Shown here: in pieces, positions 35,165 to 43,215 of the stretch
Numbering within the stretch: the stretch's first letter is position 1
Layout of the letters: each line of letters opens with the position of its first letter
Source of the DNA: CAZGYE01 sp964530165
GTDB lineage: Bacteria; Planctomycetota; Planctomycetia; Planctomycetales; Planctomycetaceae
Direction: 5' to 3'
Assembly: GCA_964530165.1 (NCBI GenBank)
Contig: CAZGYE010000009.1
Span: 1-45,781, forward strand
Length of the DNA stretch: 45,781 bases
Notes under the pieces: generated by a model
Databases searched by the model: none
The model's input: the letters and a program-made list of their open reading frames with translations, nothing else
What the model was told of the DNA's origin: nothing
Translations under genes and position numbers: made by a program

Positions 35165-36034
35165 TCAACCGTCGGACGGAGGCTCGGGCTCTTGGATCAA
35201 TGGACCGGCTTCACCGGCATGGTTGAACCAAACGGTTTCGTCGTACAAGAATGTCTCCGGCTTCACGTCAGCACGATCCGCAAACAGCCACAGCTCCGGT
35301 GACTCCTTCTTCGCGATCTCCTGGGCCAGCCGGTCCCGCCGGCGCGCGTCCGTGGTGATCAGAAGCACGGCGAAGTCATCCATCGTTGTTTGTGGAAAAT
35401 GGCGGCGGTGGAGTTTCCGGCGTGCAACCTCGGCGTATCCTGGTGCTTTGCGGGCGGCAACCTGGCGCACACCGCTCGTCCCACGGTCTGCTTCGACGTA
35501 GAAGGCCTTGTGGTGCCCCAGAATCGAGAGCAGAAACCCCGCATCCGGTGAGCAGGACAAAAGCGGCAACTTGCGCAGCACCATGTGCAGGTAGTATCGC
35601 TTGCCTTGGGAATCTGTGTTTGGCAACGTTTGCCACTCGTTGAACCAGACGTCGAGTGTGACGGCATCTTCGGCCGCGACGGCCTGCTCCACGATCAGGT
35701 GGATCTCGCTAATCATCAGCCAATGAAACAGCAGGTCCTTGCGGGGCTGTTGCGTGTTGACGGCCAGGTACTTCTCGTCATCGAAGTATGAGTAGAGTAA
35801 CTCCAGTCCCTTTTGGGTGGGATAGTAGGCGGGGCCGGAATTCCCGGTGGGGAACGCCACGGGGGTCGGCATTTTGGCGATGTACCCGGCGTGCACCAGC
35901 CTGCCCAAGCGTTTGCGGGTGGCGCGCCCGTCCCTGTGTGTGGGAAAGCAGCAGCGATGCACCTGCGAGCGCGTGACCACGTAGAAGCTACAGACCGCCT
36001 TGATGACAGCGATGTCTTTTTCGGTCACGACCAT
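35165..36034 (-). CDS. Replication-relaxation-like winged-helix protein
   Basis: This 289-residue protein begins with a winged-helix domain (VTEKDIAVIKAVCSFYVVTRSQVHRCCFP ... RLVHAGYIAK) and continues with ISEIHLIVEQAV and HKAFYVEADRGTSGVRQVAARK. This layout matches the replication-relaxation family (PF13814), known from plasmids and mobile elements and linked to replication or transfer. The ATG at 36034 is favoured; a GTG at 36046 adds four residues. The gene reads toward the inverted repeats and iterons, which supports a role in acting on that DNA. Confidence 0.65.
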   Translation of the reverse strand: MVVTEKDIAVIKAVCSFYVVTRSQVHRCCFPTHRDGRATRKRLGRLVHAGYIAKMPTPVAFPTGNSGPAYYPTQKGLELLYSYFDDEKYLAVNTQQPRKDLLFHWLMISEIHLIVEQAVAAEDAVTLDVWFNEWQTLPNTDSQGKRYYLHMVLRKLPLLSCSPDAGFLLSILGHHKAFYVEADRGTSGVRQVAARKAPGYAEVARRKLHRRHFPQTTMDDFAVLLITTDARRRDRLAQEIAKKESPELWLFADRADVKPETFLYDETVWFNHAGEAGPLIQEPEPPSDG

Positions 36035-36069
36035 TCCCGACCTCACTCCGCTCTTGCCGCGTGCGGACC

Positions 36070-36114
36070 AAAAAAAATTCCAAGCGGAACTCCGAAAGGA
36101 GGAGCCGCTTGGAA
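36070..36114 (-). terminator. Intrinsic terminator on the minus strand
   Basis: A 10-bp stem TTCCAAGCGG/CCGCTTGGAA continues through a small bulge into CTCC-GAAA-GGAG with a tetraloop. On the minus strand it is followed by a run of T (AAAAAAA at 36070-36077 on plus). It would stop leftward transcripts coming from the ATPase genes before the replication-relaxation gene. Confidence 0.82.
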
Positions 36115-36302
36115 AATGGCGATCCCGAGGCCGGGATGCGTTTCTGCCGGGCGATGGAACTGCTACCGCTTTCGCGGAGACCGTTTCCTCGTCAAACCGG
36201 CGGCACGGCTCCCAGAGGAAGCCTGCATGCCATTATTGTTGGCAGCGGCTTGCGCCCTGTCAAGGTCTCTGGCAGAATTCCGGCATTGAAAATCGCCCCA
36301 CC

Positions 36303-36710
36303 ATGTCGCCGGGAGAAGCGGAAGCGTTCTGGGAGAAGCGCGAGCGTCAGCATGACGCCAAGATCAAGCTGGCGTCCATGAAGCGGCTTGGCTCGCCAAT
36401 CGTTAGAAGCTGGGAAGAGCTGCCGGCCAGGGTGGACCTGAGCGAGTGGCAAATCGGGTACTGGCGAAAGAGACGCGAGAAAGAGTATTTGGAGAGCGTC
36501 GGCGTCCCGATCGAGAAACGAGACGAGTTCCAAGAGTTACTGGAAGAGATTGCCGAGAGCGGGCAGATGGCCGTCCAGCAGGCCCGCGATCAGGTGCGCT
36601 TTGGATTGCGGAAGGGGTTGGGGGAACGTTTCGACCCTGCGGTGGGATCGCCCTCCTGGTGGTCGGATTCTAACCTCAGCGGCGTCCCCGGTGCATCATC
36701 GGTGGATTGA
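36303..36710 (+). CDS. Uncharacterised charged helical protein, antisense overlap
   Basis: This possible 135-residue protein is highly charged and helical (FWEKRERQHDAKIKLASM, WRKRREKEYLESVG, QELLEEIAESGQMAVQQARDQ). It is the only gene in the element on the plus strand. Its last 121 bp overlap the 3' end of the ATPase gene tail to tail. No ribosome site precedes the ATG, and the family is not recognised. The amphipathic, non-random composition argues that it is real, but confidence is limited. Confidence 0.45.
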   Translation: MSPGEAEAFWEKRERQHDAKIKLASMKRLGSPIVRSWEELPARVDLSEWQIGYWRKRREKEYLESVGVPIEKRDEFQELLEEIAESGQMAVQQARDQVRFGLRKGLGERFDPAVGSPSWWSDSNLSGVPGASSVD

Positions 36711-38380
36711 ATCACAATCGTCGGCTCTTTGAGCAGTGACAGGCGGAGTTGTTCCAGCTCGCGATCAACGGTGCTGGAAGACAGAAACAGATCACTCTGG
36801 AAATTCTGATCCATCAGCTCCTGCACCGCCGCCTCGGTGGCCGCTGACTGTGGGATCGGGTGCTGCTCAACGTCGATCTCATATAGCTGCGGGTCGTTGA
36901 CGAATTTTCCGAGGGTTTCACCCGTTCGGAGTTTGCGAATCCTCTTGCCCCATTCGGTCCGTTCCTCGTCGAACGTCTTGTACATGATTTTGGACACCTC
37001 CATGAAATCCTCATGGATGGGCACCAGCGATTCATGTTCGCCCACGGTTCTCCCTTGACTCGTTGCATCGGTGCGGGCTTCTGAATCACTCAGATCGCTG
37101 CCGCTGCCTGTGTGCCGCGTCGGCACTCGGGCTTCCGGGGCAAGCGTCTCGCCCGTCTGTCGTCCGTGGCGCGTTCCGCGTTGTTTCATGTCGGCGGCTG
37201 ATGCGGTGCTTGTGATGGACGATGATTTCAGAGATTCCTTGCGGTGTCCGGCAATCCGCTGCCGGCGCGTCCAGAGGACCTGCTTGATCTCTTCGGGATC
37301 AAAGGTGTGCATGGCCACTTCGTGCGCCAGCCGGTCTGCATCATCGGCATCGTTGGCAAACATCAGTCGTGAGCGCGCCTGCCAGATGATGCCACTCAGG
37401 TCGATGTCTCCCTGCTCAAGCTGCGAAAACGATTGGTGTGCCAGAATCAACCGCAGGCCCAACTGGCGGACGATGGGGAGTGCGTGGTACAAATCGCCGC
37501 CAACGAAATTCTGGAACTCGTCCAAGACGACATACGTCGGATCAACAATCTGCTTCGTGAGGCTCTTTACCTTCTCGATGATCTCATTGACGATCAAGCC
37601 ACCGATGGTGTACCCGAGATGTGCAGGGAGTGTGCCGTATTCGGCAAGATTGATGACCACGATCCGCCGCTCGCGGATGAAGCGTTCCACATCGAAGTGA
37701 CTGCGAACGCTGCCGAACATCCTCCGCAGGATCACGCTGTCAAAGAATGGTCCGAGGCGATTGCGGGTGGAATCCAGAATCCGGGTCGCTTCGCTCCCTC
37801 TGGCGTGCAGGATTTCCGCCCATTCGACCTGCAACTCATCGGGGAGTTGACGCAGCAGCGCATCGTGTTCGTCGGAGCCGGGGTGCAGAAGGTACCGGCA
37901 GATGGCGATCGGATACCCTTTTGTCGACGCGGCCGTAAAGGAGTTGAACGTCCAACGCCTGAGGCGCGGCATCTCCTGGATATTTTGCGATGCCCAGCCG
38001 CGCAGAATGATGTCCACGGCCCGCGCGATCTGGTAATACTGGTTCGCCTCGCTGCCGTAGAGGAGGGGATTGAAGGGGAGTACGAATTCTTCTCGGGCCG
38101 GCTCGATGTAGAGCAACCGCTTTCGCACGTGTTCCGGACAGAGCCTCTCGGAAACCATCCACCGGAGAAGGTCACGCGAGAAATTGCCCATCGGATCGAC
38201 GATGAACAGGCATGCCTTCTGCATGGAATTCATCATCAGCGGATGCAGGAGTGTGTGGATCGCCGTCGTCTTCCCGGTCCCCGTCGCGCCGATCATGTGA
38301 AAATGCGTGGTGAAGAGGTCCGGCTCCAGATTGATGGCCTTCTCCGTCTTCTTATCCGTCCCCAGCGTGATCGGGATCAT
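36590..38380 (-). CDS. VirD4/TraD-like DNA-translocating ATPase
   Basis: This 596-residue P-loop ATPase has Walker A GATGTGKT at residues 31-38 (HFHMIGATGTGKTTAIHTLL). It has a VDPMGNFSRDLL segment and Walker B YVVLDEFQNF at about residue 290, followed by ILAHQSFSQL. This is the HerA/TraD-TraG coupling-protein pattern used to pump DNA in conjugation. There is no N-terminal membrane anchor, but the gene overlaps (ATGA) the upstream gene for a membrane protein that may supply one. The C-terminal 200 residues are low-complexity and polar. It supports the view that the region is a mobilizable or conjugative element. Confidence 0.8.
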   Translation of the reverse strand: MIPITLGTDKKTEKAINLEPDLFTTHFHMIGATGTGKTTAIHTLLHPLMMNSMQKACLFIVDPMGNFSRDLLRWMVSERLCPEHVRKRLLYIEPAREEFVLPFNPLLYGSEANQYYQIARAVDIILRGWASQNIQEMPRLRRWTFNSFTAASTKGYPIAICRYLLHPGSDEHDALLRQLPDELQVEWAEILHARGSEATRILDSTRNRLGPFFDSVILRRMFGSVRSHFDVERFIRERRIVVINLAEYGTLPAHLGYTIGGLIVNEIIEKVKSLTKQIVDPTYVVLDEFQNFVGGDLYHALPIVRQLGLRLILAHQSFSQLEQGDIDLSGIIWQARSRLMFANDADDADRLAHEVAMHTFDPEEIKQVLWTRRQRIAGHRKESLKSSSITSTASAADMKQRGTRHGRQTGETLAPEARVPTRHTGSGSDLSDSEARTDATSQGRTVGEHESLVPIHEDFMEVSKIMYKTFDEERTEWGKRIRKLRTGETLGKFVNDPQLYEIDVEQHPIPQSAATEAAVQELMDQNFQSDLFLSSSTVDRELEQLRLSLLKEPTIVIQSTDDAPGTPLRLESDHQEGDPTAGSKRSPNPFRNPKRT

Positions 38381-39231
38381 GGTGACAGAAACCTCCTGAC
38401 CGCGGCTTCCTCTTGGCCATTCACGAGCGTACGGAACGTGCCCTTGGTGTCGTCATCGTACGGCAGATTGTCGATTTCCTTGCGTCGATCATCGAAGTAC
38501 GCTGCGACCTCTTGCAGGCTTTTGAACTTCGCGTCGCTGCCCGGTGACGCATCGAGACAATCGCGAATCATCTGTTGGAGACGCGCTGCTCGTTGCTCAA
38601 CGTCCTCTGCTGCATGTTCCTCAGAAAGATGTTGGCTGGCAAGCGCCTCATATCGTTCCGGCGGAAAGAAACTCGCAAGCTGCGACGCATGTCGTTGGTA
38701 AAGAAGATCGCACTCCAGCCGGGCTTCCTCGCGTCGATTTTGATCGGACTTCTGCTTCCGTTGTTGCTCCTCTTGCAGTTGCCGCAGACGCTCACGCTCC
38801 GGTGCCGCGCGTTCCCAGTCGCGTTGTTCCTGTTGCCGTCGGTTCTCCTCGGCACGGCGTTGCTTCGCGTCATCCGACTTCTGTCGCAGTTGGAATCGAA
38901 TGGCTCGCAGCTTCCCGAAGGACGGTCCCACAGTGTGGCCGTAAACGAAACTCACCAACGATAGCATGATCCACGACAAGCCGAGTGCAAGACCTGCACA
39001 GAATGCGGCTCGCACACCAATGCCAATCCAGTCTTCAGCGTAGGTCGGGTGAAACGTGAGGCAGCCGTAAATCCCGTACGCGATGAACGCGCCCGCTGCG
39101 AGTCGCCTACCCCAGGCGTGTACCTTGGGATTCCCACCAGCCATTGCCCCACCGGCAAGAAAGACGATGAGCAGCAGCACGGAAAGACTGCAGAAATCAC
39201 CGGCCTCGAGCAGATCGAAGAACGCGGTCAT
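38377..39231 (-). CDS. Membrane protein with long coiled coil
   Basis: This 284-residue protein has about three N-terminal membrane helices (LSVLLLIVFLAGGAMAG; RLAAGAFIAYGIYGCL; FCAGLALGLSWIMLSLVSFVYG). A Gln/Arg/Glu-rich coiled coil of about 70 residues (RRAEENRRQQEQRDWERAA...) and a helical C-terminal part follow. It overlaps the coupling-type ATPase by ATGA, so the two are probably made together. It may be the membrane partner or anchor of that ATPase. The family is not recognised. Confidence 0.6.
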   Translation of the reverse strand: MTAFFDLLEAGDFCSLSVLLLIVFLAGGAMAGGNPKVHAWGRRLAAGAFIAYGIYGCLTFHPTYAEDWIGIGVRAAFCAGLALGLSWIMLSLVSFVYGHTVGPSFGKLRAIRFQLRQKSDDAKQRRAEENRRQQEQRDWERAAPERERLRQLQEEQQRKQKSDQNRREEARLECDLLYQRHASQLASFFPPERYEALASQHLSEEHAAEDVEQRAARLQQMIRDCLDASPGSDAKFKSLQEVAAYFDDRRKEIDNLPYDDDTKGTFRTLVNGQEEAAVRRFLSP

Positions 39232-39393
39232 GGTTCGATGATGAGAATTAAGGTGTTATAGCAACGCTGGACTCTATGAAGAACTCGAACGCGGACTCAG
39301 CCAATCGTTGTCGGTGAGAGGATTGCCGAGAAGCGCTGATGCGACGATGAGCGATGCGTGCATGACAACTCTCCCATTCTTGGAAAGAAAGGT

Positions 39394-39535
39394 TCACCGT
39401 TTCTTTTCTTCATGATATGGCTTTCCCTGCTGATAGAGCTTGAGCCGCTCGCGGCATTCTTCAAGCACGTCCTTCTCGAACACGTCGGGAGAGAGAAGGG
39501 CCTTCTTCTGCCACTTGATGGCTTCCTCGAAGTCT
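39394..39535 (-). pseudogene. 3' fragment of TPR-type gene split by the insertion sequence
   Basis: This fragment encodes DFEEAIKWQKKALLSPDVFEK... and ends KPYHEEKKR. It continues exactly the frame of the larger fragment at 40854-41976 once one AGTCT copy and the insertion are removed (GAC-TTC-GAG join). The tail has the 'YxxGKPY' ending seen in related TPR proteins. Confidence 0.88.
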
Positions 39536-40853
39536 CAGTAGTTCCAAGTTTTGGTGAATTCGTATTGATGAACGCAAGGCTCCTCGTATAGATGATTTGC
39601 GTCAAACAGGTCACCTACGGAGGAAGCCATGCGTTCAAGGACGAACGATACCGTTTCTGTGCGTGCGGTGCACGCGCACGCGGCGACTTTGATCGAAACT
39701 CATCTTGAAATTCGGGATCACGGACACAAATGTCAGGCGAGCGTTTTGATCAACGTTCTGCTGTTTGCCGCAGCGCGGATGCGATCGATTTTCGACGCCT
39801 GCGGGCGGCTGCGCGATGCGCCCTCGGACCAGGCGGTGCGCAATGCGTTGATCGCCATGCTGCCGGAGATGAACACGCTCGAGCGGCGGATCAATGCCGG
39901 GCTGTCGGCGGAGCTGCCACGCTGGTTGACGAAGCGTGCGCAGCGGTTGGCCGTCGATCTGACGCTGATTCCCTATCATGGCCAACCGTTTCTCGATCCC
40001 AACGAAATCTATCGTTCTCAGCCGAAGAGCGGCACGACACATTTTCACGCCTATGCCAGTTGCTACGTCGTCGAGCACGGGCAGCGGTTCACGCTGGCGT
40101 TGAACTGGGTCGGCAAGAACGAGCCGCTCAAAGAGACGCTGCAGCGGCTGTTGAAGCAGGTGCGTTCCCTGGGCGTCAAAATCCGTTTTCTGCTGCTGGA
40201 CAGGGAGTTTTACAGCGTCAACGTCATCCGTTACCTGCAAGCCTCCCGCACGCCGTTCTTGATGCCGGTGGCCCATCGCGGACGCAAGCCGGCCGACCCG
40301 ACGAAGGCCAAAGGGACGCGGCGGTTCCTCCGCTCGAAGAAGAGCGGCTTCTCGCAGCACATTCTGCAGAACAAGGAAGGCCGCCGAGCAACTATTCGCA
40401 TTTGCGTTTGCTGCCGCAACTATGCCGGTCGCCGAAAGCGGCACGGCCGCAAACGGCTGGTGTATGCGTTCTGGGGATTCCAGCCCGGTCCGCCTGCGTG
40501 GGTCCGCGGGGAATACCGCAAACGCTTCGGCATCGAGACCAGCTACCGGCAAATGAACCAGTGCCGCATCCGCACCTGCACGCGGAACCCCCTGCTGCGG
40601 TTGTTGTTTGTGGGCATCGCCCTGCTGCTGCGAAATGTGTGGGTCTGGTTTCACTTGAACGTCCTGGCCGACCGCCATGCGAACGCGCGATTGCTGTTAC
40701 GATTGGAACTGCTCCGACTGACCACGCTAACCCTCATGCTCCAACATGCCGCCGAACACCTGCTCGGCCGCCGGGAAGACCCAGAAGCCGAAACCCCTGA
40801 CTGGAATCCACTTACGATCGAACAACGATGCCCTATATAACTTGGAACTACTG
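39536..40853 (+). mobile_element. Complete insertion sequence (IS4-superfamily, ISH3-like), 1318 bp
   Basis: The ends are perfect 15-bp inverted repeats: CAGTAGTTCCAAGTT at 39536-39550 and its complement at 40839-40853. Both sides are flanked by the 5-bp target duplication AGTCT (39531-39535 and 40854-40858). One transposase gene fills the element. Perfect ends and duplication indicate a recent insertion. Confidence 0.93.
39629..40840 (+). CDS. DDE transposase of the insertion sequence
   Basis: This 403-residue transposase has an IS4-superfamily DDE core: AVDLTLIPYHG (first Asp), FLLLDREFYS (second Asp) and YRKRFGIETSYRQMNQ (Glu, in a Y-x2-R-F-x-I-E-T-S-Y-R context). The YRxRFGIETSYR box and 5-bp duplication point to the ISH3 group, though assignment is by eye. 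The ATG at 39629 has GGAGGAAG upstream. The stop codon at 40838-40840 overlaps the right inverted repeat. The gene appears intact. Confidence 0.88.
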   Translation: MRSRTNDTVSVRAVHAHAATLIETHLEIRDHGHKCQASVLINVLLFAAARMRSIFDACGRLRDAPSDQAVRNALIAMLPEMNTLERRINAGLSAELPRWLTKRAQRLAVDLTLIPYHGQPFLDPNEIYRSQPKSGTTHFHAYASCYVVEHGQRFTLALNWVGKNEPLKETLQRLLKQVRSLGVKIRFLLLDREFYSVNVIRYLQASRTPFLMPVAHRGRKPADPTKAKGTRRFLRSKKSGFSQHILQNKEGRRATIRICVCCRNYAGRRKRHGRKRLVYAFWGFQPGPPAWVRGEYRKRFGIETSYRQMNQCRIRTCTRNPLLRLLFVGIALLLRNVWVWFHLNVLADRHANARLLLRLELLRLTTLTLMLQHAAEHLLGRREDPEAETPDWNPLTIEQRCPI

Positions 40854-41976
40854 AGTCTCCCTTCTCCGCGTACGCAGCAGCGAGTGTGTCGAAGTAAAAC
40901 GGGGATTTCCATCCGCTTATCTTGCACGCTTCTGTTGCGTAATAGACGGCTGCTTTTCCGCTACGCTCATGAGAATCGGGGCAAGTAGCGTATAACCACC
41001 CAATGGCATTACAGAACGTGGCATCGCGTTTGATATCGTTTGCTCTGTGGTAATCTCTAAGTGCCTCTTTGTCGTTCCCAACTTCCGCGTAACACAGCCC
41101 CCTATTATAGTAGAGGCTGGGGTCTTTTGTGGGCTTTTTGGATGTGATGTTGAGCAGCCACGCTTGCGTATACGCGGCGATTGCTTTGTCGTACTTCCCC
41201 TGCTTGTGAAGGCTGAGTCCTCTTGCAAAGGAATCATCCTTGGGTAGTGGCGGTGGTTCTTTCCCGCTTCGTGTTTTGTAATTCGGCAATCCCCTTGGAA
41301 CGTGGACATCATCGATGAGGAATTCTTCGGTCCACGTTAAGGTTTCTCTGAGTTCGAGGAAAGGTGTATCGCCAATGAAATCAAGTTTCCTCTCTTTTCC
41401 AAAGAGACCCTTTTCAAACCGAAAGCGGTGATCACCCTTTTCGTCTACATAGTAGAACTCAGTGACCTTCAAGCGAATCTTGTCTTTTGGCACGGTGCGA
41501 GTTCCCTCTAGCGGTATTTCGAGATGGACGGCCTGCGGCCAATAGTCCCTTTTTTGTCTCCACTGGAGCTTGAGACCCGTGCGGCGGACATCGCCGATGC
41601 TGAACTCTTTCGTGAACCATATTTTCATCAACAAAATATTGTCCTTGAGCTTTTCGTTGGCCATGACGTACTTTCCTTGCAACGCCACCCACGATGCGAG
41701 TTGTGTTACGCCGTTACTTTTGTTGAATTGTTGTTTGATCATCCACACGTCACCGTTGTCTACCTTGTTGAAGGGTCGTAGAGACAATCTGTACCAATAC
41801 TCAAAAACCGCACCTTTGTCGCCGATCTTCTGTTTTGTTACCTGAACCCAATCGCGGTTGACGAGCGAGGTGAGGTTTGTCACGTCGTTGTTGTCTTGTG
41901 CGTGGACAGGCGTCGGAGTGAGCAGCATGCAGGCAAGAAACAGGGGAGACAGTGCAGCGATGTGAGCTTTCGACAT
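40854..41976 (-). pseudogene. 5' fragment of secreted TPR-type gene split by the insertion sequence
   Basis: The gene starts at 41976 with a signal peptide (MSKAHIAALSPLFLACMLLTPTPVHA, probably cut before QDN) and a GAAAGGG ribosome site. A domain of unknown type occupies most of the protein. TPR repeats follow (SLYYNRGLCYAEVGNDKEALRDYHRA; FYFDTLAAAYAEKGD). The coding sequence is cut in the last TPR by the insertion sequence, after which a foreign frame of about 65 residues would be read from IS DNA. Joining with 39394-39535 minus one 5-bp duplication gives 1260 bp, an exact 419-residue frame plus stop. Confidence 0.88.
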
Positions 41977-42441
41977 TGCTGACCCTTTCAAAAAAAGAAA
42001 CACCTGGAGTCGGTTGTACGTGGCAGGGTCCGTTCCAGCAACGGCCCCGCCTACGTGTCACTACCTGTAAATGCCCGTTGGTTCCCATGAACGGCCACAA
42101 TTCTTGCCAAATAAAGCATGCCAGATGACGATTCGTCGCGGGTGCGAACGCGCGGCAACGGCTTTGGTCGTGTGGCAAAGCCAATCATTGGGTCAGAAGG
42201 CGACGTGAGCTCGCGGCAGCAACGGCAAAACGGACCGCGGCGGTTTTCGCGCGTTTTGCGGAGCGTCACTCGTGCTGAGGACACTACGCACGGGAACATC
42301 GTATGGTGAAATCGCACCTCAAGATGTGGGCGAACAGCCTGATTGGCGGAAGACGATCCAGCGAGCACCCAATAACGCCGATTTCCGCGATGTTGAAACC
42401 AACTGACATTTTCATGGATTCCGTCGGTGCAGGTTGTGGCG
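41977..42441. other. Intergenic gap with leader-like segment and hairpin
   Basis: No gene is supported in 465 bp. A segment at about 42165-42184 (minus: TGGCTTTGCCACACGACCAA) resembles the leader start at 34718-34737 (TGGCTCTGCCACACAACCAA). A GC-rich hairpin at 42026-42048 (GGG-T-CCGTT / AACGG-C-CCC) lies before the TPR gene. These recall the array leaders, but the paired 3' half is missing. Confidence 0.4.
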
Positions 42442-43071
42442 TTACAGATATCCGAATTCGACGCGATGCTTGTTGAGCCAAGGGATGCGTGGGCTGTCCT
42501 GGTCGAGGGCGGCTTCGCGGAGAATTGGGTTGTGGCTGCGGCGATCGAAGGTGACAAGGAGTCGGCGGTTCGGAGCCACTTCAATTCGGCCGCCTGTCTC
42601 GACGAACTTGTGGTACAGCAGTTTCGGTTTCGCATACTCGAATCCCTTCAGTTGCCGGGCCAGCCAGCGGTAGCAGCCGTTGGCGATAACGGTTAGCGTT
42701 ACGTCGAGATCGACGTTCAAGCGGACTTCGCTCGACAGGCAGTCCATGTGAAAGAAGTTGACGTTGGTGCCCAGTCCGTCTTCGATGTGGTTACGTCGGG
42801 CGTAGTTCGTGATCATCTCGCGGGGACGGGCGTCGAAGTCGTTCGTGAGGAACAGTGTGGGCTGTTCGCGTCCCAGGCCGGTGCGGTACGAACAGTCGGT
42901 GATGAAGCTCTTTTTGGGCAGGATGTTCAAACCGGAAAACAGTCCTACGGCTTGGTCGAAATTGAAGTCGTCGATGTGGCTGCGGCGTTCCTTGTCCAGC
43001 AGCTTCAGCGTCAGCAGACTGAGCAGTGCGGCGTTGGGCGGGACCATGTCCGAGCCCAGCGTCGGATAAAA
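42442..43071 (-). pseudogene. Transposase remnant, N-terminus missing
   Basis: About 208 residues of the C-terminal part of a DDE transposase remain (LGSDMVPPNAALLSLL ... FITDCSYRTG ... NYARRNHIEDGLGTNVNFFHMDCL). The frame is closed by a stop just upstream of 43071, and no N-terminal half is found. The YARRNHIEDGLG box probably holds the catalytic Glu. No inverted repeats were recognised. It is a decayed element, probably of the IS4 superfamily or a relative. Confidence 0.65.
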
Positions 43072-43215
43072 TCACGTTACGTTGAGCTGGCGGAGGGCTG
43101 TGATGCCATTTGGCAACGTGGATGGAAGGCACTGACCGACTGTCACCTTTCACACTGCCGCTCTCGCGTCAGGCCACCCATCCACAATGTTCTTTATTTC
43201 GTGCCAATGGGTGGA

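Noticed and set aside
42791..43153. Separate minus-strand frame of 120 codons
   Set aside because: It overlaps the transposase remnant out of frame and shows no recognisable composition. At most it marks a frameshifted piece of the same dead transposase.
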